Positions 20,680 through 30,135 of a stretch of DNA of 64,000 bases are shown here, one piece after another. Source of the stretch: Clostridiales bacterium Firm_08 (GTDB lineage: Bacteria > Bacillota > Clostridia > Oscillospirales > QAKW01). Positions within the stretch are counted from its first letter, which is position 1. Every line of letters starts with the position of its first letter. The stretch covers positions 22,179 to 86,178 of the forward strand of contig LVAN01000013.1 of the NCBI GenBank assembly GCA_001604045.1. The letters are read 5' to 3'. The position numbers were made by a program, and so were the translations under genes. The notes beneath the pieces are model-generated. The model was given only the letters and a program-made list of their open reading frames with translations, was not told where the DNA came from and did no database searches.

Positions 20680-21704
20680 CGGTCGAACGCCTCCCATCCA
20701 AGTTTGAGCGCCGCCTCGCGGACGCGCTTTTCCTCACCGTCCGCGGCGCGGATCTTTTCCAGCATATATTTTGTAAAAAGCCCTTTCAGACCCGGACGGG
20801 CGGCGATCTCCTCCGAGTCGGCGGGCAGGGTGGTCTCGTCGATGATCTCGGCGACATTCGGGTAGTCCTCCACCGCCGCGGGCAGGGGATAGGCGCACGC
20901 CCCGGTCAGGCGGAAGCGGATGACGTCCTTTTCATCGTACGCCGCCGCCGCGCTCGCCAGTTTCGCGCTGAGTTCGGCGTAGGTCAGCCCGCTCGTGTCC
21001 ACGGTCTCCTCCCAAAACCGCGCGGCGCCCGTCTCCACCGGCCGTATCTCCACGGCGCCGCCTTCTATGCTGACGTCAAAGAAATACCGCGCGCCCGTCT
21101 CGTCAAAGCCGTGCGCGTTGGGACTGCCGGGATGCGCCGTCCAGGTGCCGCCGATCCGTTCCGGACCGAACATTTTGTGCAGATGTCCCAGCGCGAGATA
21201 GGAAAGACCGCTGCGTTCGATCCACTCTCTCGTAAGGCAGAGCCGCGGATCGGGATCGCCGATCCTGCCGTGGAAGATCCCCACCGTCGTGCCGGGATGC
21301 CGCGGCATTTCCGCCGGGAGTTCCCCGCCGAAGCCGCAGCCGAAAAATCCGCCGCCCGCCACCGGGAAATATTCCGGCGTTTTGCCGAACAGACGCGCGT
21401 TTTCCGGCAGATCGATATCGGCGTACCGGTCGCCGTCCGGCGCGTCATGATTGCCGCAGATCAACAGAAAGGTGATCTCCGGCGCGTTTTTCATCAGTTC
21501 CGCCACACGGCCCGACACGGCGGCGGAGGGGTGAGGCGTATCGAACAGATCTCCCGCGATGACGATATACCGGATGTCCCGCTCGCGGGCGTAGCGGATC
21601 ATTTCCTCAAAGCCGTCCACCGCGCCGCGCCGCAGCGCCGCGCGGCAGGCAAGCGCCGCCGTTTTCGCGTCCAGATGCAGATCCGCGGTATGTACAAATC
21701 TCAC
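20676..21704 (-). CDS. Metallophosphoesterase / DNA repair exonuclease (SbcD/YhaO-like)
   Basis: FVHTADLHLD, VIAGDLFDT, LLICGNHDAP, LGHLHK phosphoesterase motifs. Confidence 0.88.
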   Translation of the reverse strand: MRFVHTADLHLDAKTAALACRAALRRGAVDGFEEMIRYARERDIRYIVIAGDLFDTPHPSAAVSGRVAELMKNAPEITFLLICGNHDAPDGDRYADIDLPENARLFGKTPEYFPVAGGGFFGCGFGGELPAEMPRHPGTTVGIFHGRIGDPDPRLCLTREWIERSGLSYLALGHLHKMFGPERIGGTWTAHPGSPNAHGFDETGARYFFDVSIEGGAVEIRPVETGAARFWEETVDTSGLTYAELSAKLASAAAAYDEKDVIRFRLTGACAYPLPAAVEDYPNVAEIIDETTLPADSEEIAARPGLKGLFTKYMLEKIRAADGEEKRVREAALKLGWEAFDR

Positions 21705-21836
21705 ATTGATCCCTCCCTTTGTTTTTTCATTTTATCACACCGGCGCGGAAAAATAAACCATTATTTTATTGCAAACAACAAAAAAATACTATATAATGAG
21801 GTTAAACAAACATCAATATGACCTTATGGAGTATTT

Positions 21837-23117
21837 ATGGACGAACGGACAAAAAAATTTACGGCGGTCATCCTCTGCCTTGCTGTGCTGATAACGGTGT
21901 GCGGCTGCTCTTTCAAGGAGTCGAGCATCGAGGATCTGATGCAGCCGCCGCAGCTCACCGCCTCCCGCAAGCAGATCCGCGACGCGCTGACCTCTCTGGT
22001 GGGCAGCGCCTATCAGCTCGTCTCGCCGCAGAGCGGGTCAGGATTTTCCGGCATCAACCTTACCGACCTTGACGGGGACGGGGAGAACGAGGCGGTCTGT
22101 CTGTATACGGCCGGCTCTCCGGCGCTGGTCAATGTCGCGGTGCTGAAAAACGAGGGGAGCGGCTGGGTCAAGATCGGGCACTTCGCCAGTGACGCCACGG
22201 CGGTGGACCGCCTGGAATTCTGTGATCTGGACGGCAGCGGCGTCGACGATATCGTCATAGGGTTCGGGTATCTGACGGGCAGCGACCACGTCCTGCAGAT
22301 CCTGAAACTGGATAACGGATCGCTCGTCTCACTGCACCAGGCGATGTACAACCGGTTCGTCACCGTCGGGGAGGAGACCAAACGGCTGGTGGTGCTGAAC
22401 ACCGCCGGCGCGTCCGCCACACTGCTCGGGATGAAGGAGGGCGCCATCCGCTCTCTTTCCAGTGTGCCGATGGACAGCCGCGCGCAGTCCATCCTCTCCC
22501 TGCAGACGGCGAAAACGTCGGGCGGGCTTGCCGCTGTCTATGTGGACAGCCAGCTTGACAACCAGATGTATACGACAGAGGTGCTGGTGATCAGCGCCGA
22601 CGATTTTCTCGAAAACCGGCTGTTCACCGCCGAGCATATGCTGGGCGACCGTCCCAACGCCGTCAAATGTACGGATATCAACGGCGACGGCGTGCCGGAG
22701 GTGCCGCAGGCGGTCGCGATGACCGATACGGAGAACACCGCTTATTTCACCTATTGGTATTCCTTTGACGGCAGCGGGCTGTCCGAGCCGACCGTCACTT
22801 TCACCAGCGCGTCGGAGCAGTTTTATTTCCTGTATCCCGAAAAGTGGAAAAAGACCGTGATCGTTTCCCGGGATGAGAAAAGTGAGCGGACGATCCGTTT
22901 CGTCAAACGGCGCACCGGGGAGGCTCTCTACTCCCTGCGGGCGTTCACGCCGGCGGAATACGCGGCGCTCACCGAAAACGGATGGCAGACGATCATCAGA
23001 TCGACCGATCGCGTGATCGCCGTGCGGACGGAGCAGGCGGCCCCGGACAGCGCGCTGACCGCCGATGAGTGGAAGGCGGCGCTGCATACATACGGAGAAA
23101 ACGGAGGTAAGGTATGA
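21837..23117 (+). CDS. Lipoprotein, VCBS/FG-GAP-like repeats
   Basis: Lipobox ITVCGC; repeated D-x-D-G-D-x-E motifs (LTDLDGDGENEAV, DLDGSGVDDIV, DINGDGVPEV). Confidence 0.65.
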   Translation: MDERTKKFTAVILCLAVLITVCGCSFKESSIEDLMQPPQLTASRKQIRDALTSLVGSAYQLVSPQSGSGFSGINLTDLDGDGENEAVCLYTAGSPALVNVAVLKNEGSGWVKIGHFASDATAVDRLEFCDLDGSGVDDIVIGFGYLTGSDHVLQILKLDNGSLVSLHQAMYNRFVTVGEETKRLVVLNTAGASATLLGMKEGAIRSLSSVPMDSRAQSILSLQTAKTSGGLAAVYVDSQLDNQMYTTEVLVISADDFLENRLFTAEHMLGDRPNAVKCTDINGDGVPEVPQAVAMTDTENTAYFTYWYSFDGSGLSEPTVTFTSASEQFYFLYPEKWKKTVIVSRDEKSERTIRFVKRRTGEALYSLRAFTPAEYAALTENGWQTIIRSTDRVIAVRTEQAAPDSALTADEWKAALHTYGENGGKV

Positions 23118-23818
23118 AAAAGGTACTTGTACTGGAAGACGAGGAAGCCATCCGCGCATTCGTGGTGCTCAACCTCACCCGCGCCGGATATGATATCATA
23201 GAAGCGGGCACAGGCGAGCAGGCGCTGGAACTTTACGAAGCCAACCCGGACATCGACATCGCGGTGCTGGACGTCATGCTGCCCGGCATCAGCGGCATAG
23301 AGGTCTGCAAAAAACTGCGCGCCACCTCGCAGAAGATCGGCATCATCATGCTGACCGCCAAGGCGCTGGAAAACGACAAGGTGGAAGGGCTGATGAGCGG
23401 CGCGGACGATTACGTCGCGAAGCCTTTTTCTCCGATGGAACTGATCGTGCGGGTGGACTCGCTCTACCGTCGTGTACAGCTTCTCAAAGGGGAGAGTACC
23501 GCGACATCCTCCGAGATCACCTTCGGACCGTTCCGGCTGAACACGTCCGGCAGGATGCTGACCAAAAACGGCGAGAAGATCGAGATCACGCAGGTGGAGT
23601 ATCAGATCCTCAAATATTTTATGACCAACGCGGGCGTTGCCAAAACGCGGGAGGATATCTCCTCCGCTGTGTGGGGCGACGCGTTCACCGGCGACCGGCA
23701 TAAGATCGTTGACGTCAATATCCGCAGACTTCGGATGAAGCTGGAGGACGAACCGAGCAATCCCGTCTATATCCAGACCGTCTGGGGCTTCGGCTACCGC
23801 TGGGGCGACAGCCGATGA
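23114..23818 (+). CDS. OmpR-family response regulator
   Basis: Receiver (VLEDEEAIRA, VLDVMLPGISG, LTAKA) plus winged helix DNA-binding domain (VDVNIRRLRMKLE, VWGFGYRW). Confidence 0.93.
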   Translation: MKKVLVLEDEEAIRAFVVLNLTRAGYDIIEAGTGEQALELYEANPDIDIAVLDVMLPGISGIEVCKKLRATSQKIGIIMLTAKALENDKVEGLMSGADDYVAKPFSPMELIVRVDSLYRRVQLLKGESTATSSEITFGPFRLNTSGRMLTKNGEKIEITQVEYQILKYFMTNAGVAKTREDISSAVWGDAFTGDRHKIVDVNIRRLRMKLEDEPSNPVYIQTVWGFGYRWGDSR

Positions 23819-25314
23819 AACACCGTCATTTCGTGCGCCGCTCGATGCGGCGCGCCGGAGGGGACGTCCGCTTTCTGCGGCGCAATATGTTTTCCGGCAT
23901 CACCTATCGGTGGCTCAAAAACGTGTTCGGCAGCATTTTCCTCGCGACGATCCTGCTGGTGATCCTGTTTTGCGCGTTTGCGAAAAATTCCTATTACAAT
24001 ATGGTGCGCGACCGTCTGCGCGCCGACGCGCAAAACGTCGAGCATTATTACGCGAACTATAATAACGCCGCGTCCTTTTCGTCCGCGGCGCGGCTTCTGG
24101 TGGATGATTTTGAGGACAAGGATCTTTGCGAGATACAGATCATCGACCTGACGGGCGCCGTCGCCGTATCCTCCAGCGGATTTGCCATCACCGAGGTGAC
24201 GGAAACACCGGATCTTACGGCGTCGCGGGAGGACCGCCCGTCCTCCTGGGTGGGGAAATACGCCCCGTCCGATGAAAAGGTGCTTTCTTTTTCCACACCG
24301 CTCTACGACCGCTACGGCAACGTCTGCGGCTCGGCGCGCCTGATCACCGCGCTCGCGCTGACCGACCGGCATCTGTGGCGTCTTTACGGATTTGCCGTTT
24401 TGATCGGTCTGCTGATCGTGCTGATCACCGGATTTTCCGGGCTGTATTTCGTAAAATCCATCGTTGTGCCTGTCGGCAGGATCAATGAAACGGCGAGAGA
24501 ACTTGCCAAGGGCAATCTGACCGGGCGCATCGAAAAGTTTGACCGCAACGACGAGATCGGCACGCTCTGTACCACCATCAACGCGATGGCGGAGGAACTC
24601 AGCGAGACGGAAAAACTCAAAAATGAATTCATCTCCTCCGTCTCTCACGAACTGCGCACGCCGCTGACCGCCATCCGCGGATGGAGCGAGACGATGATCG
24701 CCGCCGATGTGCAGATGGACGACACGGCGCGCCGCGGCATCACCGTTATTTATAAGGAGACCGAGCGGCTGTCCAAACTCGTGGAGGAGCTGCTGGACAC
24801 CACCCGCATCCAGAGCGGCAGGTTCAAACTCGTCGTCACCCCGATGAACGTTGTCGCGGAATTCGAGGACACCGTCTTTATGATGATGGAGCGCGCCAAG
24901 GTGGACGACGTCACCATCGAATACACGCCGGAACTTGACGAGGTCAACATTTTAGGGGATAAAAACCGCCTCAAACAGGTGTTTTTCAACATCATCGACA
25001 ACGCCATCAAACACTCTCACGCGGGCGGCAACATCCGCACCGCGCTCGCGCTGACGGAACAGAATGTTATCATCACGGTCAGCGACAACGGCGAGGGCAT
25101 CTCCGCCGAGGATCTGCCTTACGTTAAAGAAATGTTTTATAAAGGGCACTCGCAGAAGCGCGGCAGCGGCATCGGTCTGGGCGTTTCCGATCAGATCGTG
25201 ACGATGCACGGCGGCACGCTTGACATCGACAGCACGCTGGGCGAGGGCACGACGGTCACCATCACGTTGCCGCTTCCCGCGACGGAAGCGAACGACGCCG
25301 GTTCTCCCGCGTAA
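23815..25314 (+). CDS. Sensor histidine kinase
   Basis: HAMP region, H-box SSVSHELRTPLTAI, N/G boxes (IDNAIKHS, VSDNGEGI, GSGIGLGVS). Confidence 0.94.
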   Translation: MKHRHFVRRSMRRAGGDVRFLRRNMFSGITYRWLKNVFGSIFLATILLVILFCAFAKNSYYNMVRDRLRADAQNVEHYYANYNNAASFSSAARLLVDDFEDKDLCEIQIIDLTGAVAVSSSGFAITEVTETPDLTASREDRPSSWVGKYAPSDEKVLSFSTPLYDRYGNVCGSARLITALALTDRHLWRLYGFAVLIGLLIVLITGFSGLYFVKSIVVPVGRINETARELAKGNLTGRIEKFDRNDEIGTLCTTINAMAEELSETEKLKNEFISSVSHELRTPLTAIRGWSETMIAADVQMDDTARRGITVIYKETERLSKLVEELLDTTRIQSGRFKLVVTPMNVVAEFEDTVFMMMERAKVDDVTIEYTPELDEVNILGDKNRLKQVFFNIIDNAIKHSHAGGNIRTALALTEQNVIITVSDNGEGISAEDLPYVKEMFYKGHSQKRGSGIGLGVSDQIVTMHGGTLDIDSTLGEGTTVTITLPLPATEANDAGSPA

Positions 25315-25350
25315 TAAAAATGATTTTCTTATAAGAGGAAAGGATTTGCC

Positions 25351-26226
25351 ATGGATCTGTCGCTCATCACCTATTTCATAGCGCTGCACGACGTGCCGTT
25401 TCTCGCGAAACTGGCTGAGATCATCACGTTTTTCGCGGAAGATACGGTGATCATCATTGTCGGCGCACTGCTGTATTGGTGCGTTGACAGCAAAAAGGGA
25501 CAGCGGATGGCAACACTTGCCATTGGCGGCGTCTTTTGGACACTGGGACTGAAAAATATTTTGAAGATCCCCCGTCCGTGGGATCTCGGTATTATCAAAA
25601 AGGAACAAGTCCTGCGGGCGGAGACTGCGACCGGTTATTCTTTCCCCAGTGGGCATACCACCGCCGCCGTCAACGTGTATGGCTATCTCGCGCGGTACGC
25701 CAAAAAAGCGGGCAAGATCCTTTTGTGGGCGTTCGTCGGGCTGATCGGACTGTCCCGGATCTTTCTCGGCTGTCACACGTCCTATGACGTGATCGCCGCG
25801 CTGGTCATCAGCGTCCTGTGGCTGTGGCTGGGCGGCAAGGCGTATGACAGCCTGATGGCAAAGGACGAGCGCAACATTTTTTGGTTCGCACTGCCGCTTG
25901 CTTTCGCGGCGCTGACGCTTTTCGGCGGTATCGACGAGGACATCATCAAAATGTGTGCTTTCGGCGGCGCGGCGCTGCTTGGCATTTTTTTGGAAAGAAG
26001 ATATATCCGTTTCACCCCCGCGGGCTCTGTCCCCGTCCGCGCGGCGGAATTTCTGATCGGATTTGCCGCCGTCGTCGCGCTCAAATTCTGGCCGATGCTC
26101 ATCAGTCGGGACATCTACGAACTATTGTGGCTCAAAGGCGTTGACTACGCGCTGATCGCCCTGTGGCTGTCGCTGGTCTACCCGATGATCCTGAAAAAAA
26201 TCAATCAAAAAGGAGAAACGCAATGA
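25351..26226 (+). CDS. PAP2-family membrane phosphatase
   Basis: KNILKIPRPW, SFPSGHTTAAV, SRIFLGCHTSYDVI motifs; multiple TM segments. Confidence 0.88.
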   Translation: MDLSLITYFIALHDVPFLAKLAEIITFFAEDTVIIIVGALLYWCVDSKKGQRMATLAIGGVFWTLGLKNILKIPRPWDLGIIKKEQVLRAETATGYSFPSGHTTAAVNVYGYLARYAKKAGKILLWAFVGLIGLSRIFLGCHTSYDVIAALVISVLWLWLGGKAYDSLMAKDERNIFWFALPLAFAALTLFGGIDEDIIKMCAFGGAALLGIFLERRYIRFTPAGSVPVRAAEFLIGFAAVVALKFWPMLISRDIYELLWLKGVDYALIALWLSLVYPMILKKINQKGETQ

Positions 26227-26909
26227 TAAAAGCAGTGATTTTCGATCTCGACCATACGCTCTATGACCGTCGAAAGACGGTCCTTGCCGCGGCGCCCGTC
26301 TTTCGGCGGCGGCTGGCGGAATTCCTGCGCCCGGATATCACCGACGAGGTGTTCAGTGAAGCGTGGCTCGCCGCCGAGACCAACGAGGAAAACCATGTCA
26401 GGCTCGGCTATCCCGGCATTCTTGACGAGCTGATCGAAAAAGGGATGTTCGCCGTCCCGCCGACCAAAGAGCAGTATCTCGCGGTTTTTTACCCGACGCT
26501 GGCGGAGCATATCGTGATGTGCCCCGACGTCTACGACGCCCTGCGCCGCCTGCGGGAGCAGGGGCACAAGATCGCCCTGCTCACCAACGGGTATGTAAAG
26601 TTTCAAAATCTCAAACTCAGCTATACCGAACTGCGGGACTATATGGACCTTACGATGGTCAGCGAGGAGATCGGTTTCAGCAAACCGGACGGCCGCGCTT
26701 TTCTCACCGCCTGCCGGCGGCTGGGCGTTCGTACCGATGAGGCGGTGTACGTCGGCGACCAGATCTATATCGATATGTGCGGCGCCCGCGGCGCGGGGCT
26801 CAAAACGGTGTGGATCCCCTATGTCGGGACGTGGCCGGACGACCTCACCCCGCCCGATCGTATCATCCATACCTTCGCGGAACTGCCCGCCGCGATCAAA
26901 GATCTATAA
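26223..26909 (+). CDS. HAD-superfamily hydrolase
   Basis: FDLDHTLYD motif I, ALLTNG motif II, FSKPDGRAF and VYVGDQIYID motifs; start reassigned within the ORF. Confidence 0.9.
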   Translation: MIKAVIFDLDHTLYDRRKTVLAAAPVFRRRLAEFLRPDITDEVFSEAWLAAETNEENHVRLGYPGILDELIEKGMFAVPPTKEQYLAVFYPTLAEHIVMCPDVYDALRRLREQGHKIALLTNGYVKFQNLKLSYTELRDYMDLTMVSEEIGFSKPDGRAFLTACRRLGVRTDEAVYVGDQIYIDMCGARGAGLKTVWIPYVGTWPDDLTPPDRIIHTFAELPAAIKDL

Positions 26910-26910
26910 A

Positions 26911-26944
26911 ACCAAAAAGGTTCCCGTCAGGGAACCTTTTTGGT
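26911..26944. terminator. Terminator hairpin, left copy of a 34-bp direct repeat
   Basis: accaaaaaggttccc-gtca-gggaacctttttggt; identical to 27211-27244. Confidence 0.85.
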
Positions 26945-27210
26945 CAGCGTGTCAAAGAACCTCTTTGACACGCTGACAGACTGCAAAAAAGGAAGTTGCA
27001 TTTCGCAGATAGAACTTCGTCGGCGTACGTGGGTACGGTAGAGGTTCTATCTGCGGAAAACAGAGAAAAGCCTTGCGGCGCAAGGCTTCCTTGGATGAGA
27101 ACATTTGTTTTTCTCAGTTTTGATTTCGGGTTTTGAACTTTCCCGAAAACGAAACTATTTAAAACTATGTTTCTGTTTCTCTGTGGTGAAACGACTTTTT
27201 TGACAGTCTG
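26945..27210. mobile_element. Putative non-autonomous structured (RNA) element, copy 1, inserted between duplicated terminator hairpins
   Basis: Same ordered motifs as 50876-51243; flanked by 34-bp perfect direct repeats; terminal stem cagactg/cagtctg; no significant ORF. Confidence 0.65.
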
Positions 27211-27244
27211 ACCAAAAAGGTTCCCGTCAGGGAACCTTTTTGGT
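27211..27244. terminator. Terminator hairpin, right copy of the 34-bp direct repeat
   Basis: Identical to 26911-26944; lies just downstream of trxB (minus strand). Confidence 0.85.
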
Positions 27245-27254
27245 TTCTATAAAC

Positions 27255-28154
27255 TTACGCTTCCAGGTATTTGACCGCGGCGGTGGCGGCGACGGCGCCG
27301 TCCGCCGCGGCGGTGACGAGCTGCCGCACGTCCTTCGTACGGTTGTCCCCCGCGACGAAAACGCCGGGCACGCCGGTGCGGCAGTCCTCCCCGGCGACAG
27401 CGTAGCCCGCGTCGTCCAGCGCGACAAGTTTTTCAAACGCCCGGTTTGCGGGGATCCGCCCCACGGCGACGAACAGTCCGTTTACCGCGAGCGTACGGCT
27501 CTCTCCCGCCCTATCGGTGACGGTCACGCCCTGCAGGCGGCTATCGGCGCTCAGCGCCGTGACGGTGCTGTTCAAAACAAGTTCGATGTTGCCGCGCGCC
27601 CTGATCTTTTCCACGCTGCCGCCGTCCGCGCGGAACGCGTCCCGGCGGTGGATGAGGTAGACCTTTTCGGCGAGATCCGACAGATAGAGCGCGTCCTCCA
27701 GCGCCGTGTTCCCGCCGCCGACGACCGCGACGGTCCTGCCGCGGAAAAAGGCGCCGTCACAGGTGGCGCAGTAGGAGATCCCTTTGCCGACAAGTTCTGT
27801 CTCTCCCTTTACACCGAGTTTGCGCGGCACCGAGCCGGTCGCGAGGATAACAGCGCGGCAGGGATAGACTTCTTTGGAGGTCACGACCTGTTTTTCCGCG
27901 CCGTCCAGAACATCGGTGACTTTTTCAAAGCGGATCTCGGCGCCCAGCGCCTTTGCCTGTTCATACAGTTTTGTGGCGAAGGCAAACCCGGAAATATGCG
28001 GCGCGACGGGATAGTTTTCGATATCCGGCGTGTTGATGATCTGCCCGCCGTATGCCGCCGCTTCCAGCACCAGGACGCTTTTCGCGGCGCGGCAGGCGTA
28101 GATGGCGGCGGTCAGCCCCGCGGGGCCAGCGCCGACGATGATGATGTCATACAT
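27255..28154 (-). CDS. trxB: Thioredoxin-disulfide reductase
   Basis: GAGPAGLTAAIYACRA FAD motif; CATCDG redox motif; GGGNTALEDALYLS NADPH motif. Confidence 0.95.
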   Translation of the reverse strand: MYDIIIVGAGPAGLTAAIYACRAAKSVLVLEAAAYGGQIINTPDIENYPVAPHISGFAFATKLYEQAKALGAEIRFEKVTDVLDGAEKQVVTSKEVYPCRAVILATGSVPRKLGVKGETELVGKGISYCATCDGAFFRGRTVAVVGGGNTALEDALYLSDLAEKVYLIHRRDAFRADGGSVEKIRARGNIELVLNSTVTALSADSRLQGVTVTDRAGESRTLAVNGLFVAVGRIPANRAFEKLVALDDAGYAVAGEDCRTGVPGVFVAGDNRTKDVRQLVTAAADGAVAATAAVKYLEA

Positions 28155-28156
28155 TT

Positions 28157-28465
28157 TTATTCTCCGAGCATCCCTTCGATGTCCTCTTTGGGACGGAAAC
28201 CGACGCTTCTTGCCGCCTCGGCGCCGTTTTTGTACAGCACGAGGCAGGGGATGCTGGAAACGTTGCCCGCCAGCGCCAGATCGATCTCCTCATCGATGTT
28301 GACCGAGACGAACTTGACGTCCTTCTTTTCCTCCGCCAGCGCCTCGATGACCGGCGCGAGCATCTGGCAGGGCCCGCACCAGTCGGCGTTGTAGTCGACC
28401 AGCACCGGTCTGTCCGCTTTCAGAACTTCCGCTTCAAAAGTATCCGTTGTGACTTTGGTGATCAT
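28157..28465 (-). CDS. trxA: Thioredoxin
   Basis: DYNADWCGPCQMLAP active site. Confidence 0.96.
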   Translation of the reverse strand: MITKVTTDTFEAEVLKADRPVLVDYNADWCGPCQMLAPVIEALAEEKKDVKFVSVNIDEEIDLALAGNVSSIPCLVLYKNGAEAARSVGFRPKEDIEGMLGE

Positions 28466-28478
28466 TTTTTTCTCTCCT

Positions 28479-29021
28479 TTACAGTAATTTTACGATATCG
28501 TTTTCTATATCGGCGGGGCGTACCGTCGGCGCGTACCGTCCGACGACGTTCCCTTCCCGATCCACCAGGAATTTCGTGAAATTCCACTTGATGTCTCCCG
28601 CGTCTTTCGTCGTGGGAGAGAGTTTGCCGATCGATTTCATGATGACTTTGTTTTTCAGCCCGCCGATCTCCTCCTCCGGCGCCTCCCGCTTGAGAAAGGC
28701 GTAAAGCGGCGACTGGTTGTCGCCGTTCACCTCGATCTTGGCGAACTGGTCGAACTTCGTATCGTATTTGAGCGTGCAGAACGTGTGGATCTCCTCATCA
28801 CTGCCGGGCGCCTGACTGCCGAACTGGTTGCAGGGGAAGTCCAGCACTTCCAGCCCCTTTTCGTGATATTTTTCGTACAGCGTCTCCAACGCCTCGTATT
28901 GCGGCGTGAACCCGCACCCTGTCGCGGTATTGACGATGAGCATCACTTTGCCCTTGAGGGACGCGAGGTCAAGCTCGCCGCCGTCTCCCCGTCTTGCGAC
29001 TTTGAGATCATAGATCGACAT
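28479..29021 (-). CDS. Glutathione peroxidase family protein (Cys type)
   Basis: LIVNTATGCGFTPQYEALETLY, DFPCNQFGSQAPG, KWNFTKFLVDREG. Confidence 0.93.
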   Translation of the reverse strand: MSIYDLKVARRGDGGELDLASLKGKVMLIVNTATGCGFTPQYEALETLYEKYHEKGLEVLDFPCNQFGSQAPGSDEEIHTFCTLKYDTKFDQFAKIEVNGDNQSPLYAFLKREAPEEEIGGLKNKVIMKSIGKLSPTTKDAGDIKWNFTKFLVDREGNVVGRYAPTVRPADIENDIVKLL

Positions 29022-29172
29022 GATAAGCGCCTCCTTTAAGTTTTGTTCAATTAGATTGTATCAAATCTTTTTTGACTTGTCAAGGTCTTTTGTTGTTATT
29101 ATGCCCTTTTTTTCTTTTTTTCGAAATTTCTATTGCTTTTGGAGAAATAGTATGGTATACTACCATTTGTTC

Positions 29173-29249
29173 GGGGGCTTAGCTCAGTTGGTTAGAGCGT
29201 CTGCTTGACATGCAGGAGGTCACTGGTTCGAGCCCAGCAGTCCCCACCA
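29173..29249 (+). tRNA. tRNA-Val(GAC)
   Basis: 77 nt cloverleaf with encoded CCA; acceptor gggggct/agtcccc; anticodon loop ttGACat; GGTTCGAGCCC T-arm. Confidence 0.93.
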
Positions 29250-29250
29250 G

Positions 29251-29278
29251 AAAAATCCACGCATAAGCGTGGATTTTT
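29251..29278 (+). terminator. Terminator after tRNA-Val
   Basis: aaaatccacgc-ataa-gcgtggattttt. Confidence 0.8.
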
Positions 29279-29540
29279 CAGTTATATTCGCCTTACGGCG
29301 AGTGATATTGCTTCGCAGTGATATTCGGCTGGCGCCGAGTGATATTGCGCTTCGCGCAACTTAAAGGCGAATATAATATAACTTCGCGGCGAAGCCGCGA
29401 AATATCACTATGCCGTAAGGCATAATATCACTGCCGCCAAAGGCGGCAATATAACTCTTTCCGTAAAACGTGATTTTCAGTTATATTCGCTTCGCGAGTG
29501 ATATTGCGCTTCGCGCAACTTAAAGGCGGCAATATCACTA
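29279..29540. repeat. Nested palindromic intergenic repeat array (gtgatatt/aatatcac units separated by mini-hairpins)
   Basis: Several gtgatatt copies alternating with short GC-rich hairpins, then the inverse aatatcac copies; a second shorter unit starts with the same cagttatattcgc. Confidence 0.85.
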
Positions 29541-29584
29541 TTCTTTCAGACAAGCATTTCAATTCAAAAAAGCAGGTACTCACT

Positions 29585-30079
29585 ATGACTTTCGAACCCT
29601 TATCCTCCTCTCCCGAAAAGATCGCGGAAATGTCGCGCATGGCGACGGCGATCCTGCGGGAACATTACGATCCCATCGTCGGAAAGGCGCAAAACGATTA
29701 TATGCTGGTCGTCAACCAGTCCGAGACCGCCATCCGCGGCCAGCTCGCGAAAGGGTACCGCTACTTTTTTGTCAAAGAAGGGGAACGGACGCTCGGTTTT
29801 CTCGCGTTTTTCCCGCGCGGCGGCGCGATGTATCTGAGCAAATTCTACCTATATAAAAAAGAACGCGGTAAAGGCTATGCCCGGGAAATGCTTGCCTTTG
29901 TTACCCGCGCCGCGCGGGCGGAAGGGCTGGCCGCCGTGGAACTCAACGTCAACCGGCATAATGAAACGACGCGCATCTATGAGCGGCTGGGCTTTACCCG
30001 TCTGCGCGAGGAGCGCATCGACATCGGCGGCGGCTTTTTCATCGACGACTACGTCTACCGCCTGCCCTTTAGCGAATAA
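29585..30079 (+). CDS. GNAT family N-acetyltransferase
   Basis: YLSKFYLYKKERGKGYAREML, VELNVNRHNETTRIYERLGF; start moved to MTFEPLSSS. Confidence 0.9.
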   Translation: MTFEPLSSSPEKIAEMSRMATAILREHYDPIVGKAQNDYMLVVNQSETAIRGQLAKGYRYFFVKEGERTLGFLAFFPRGGAMYLSKFYLYKKERGKGYAREMLAFVTRAARAEGLAAVELNVNRHNETTRIYERLGFTRLREERIDIGGGFFIDDYVYRLPFSE

Positions 30080-30082
30080 AAA

Positions 30083-30126
30083 ACCAAAAAAATGCGAGAG
30101 TGTTTTCACACTCTCGCATTTTTTGT
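30083..30126. terminator. Bidirectional terminator
   Basis: aaaaaatgcgagagtg-ttttc-acactctcgcatttttt between convergent genes. Confidence 0.85.
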
Positions 30127-30135
30127 TTTGTGCGG

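Noticed and set aside
26945-27210. Group II intron (class C introns insert at terminators)
   Set aside because: No recognizable domain V, no GUGYG start and no reverse transcriptase; a degenerate form cannot be fully excluded without a covariance search
26945-27210. IS200/IS605-derived element with omega-RNA/HEARO
   Set aside because: These do not normally create long target duplications; no TnpA, IscB or TnpB in the window
28479-29021. Selenocysteine-type glutathione peroxidase
   Set aside because: Active site is encoded as Cys (NTATGCGFTPQ) with no in-frame TGA
29279-29540. CRISPR array
   Set aside because: Repeats are ~8 nt with palindromic inserts and invert half-way; no equal-length unique spacers and no cas genes
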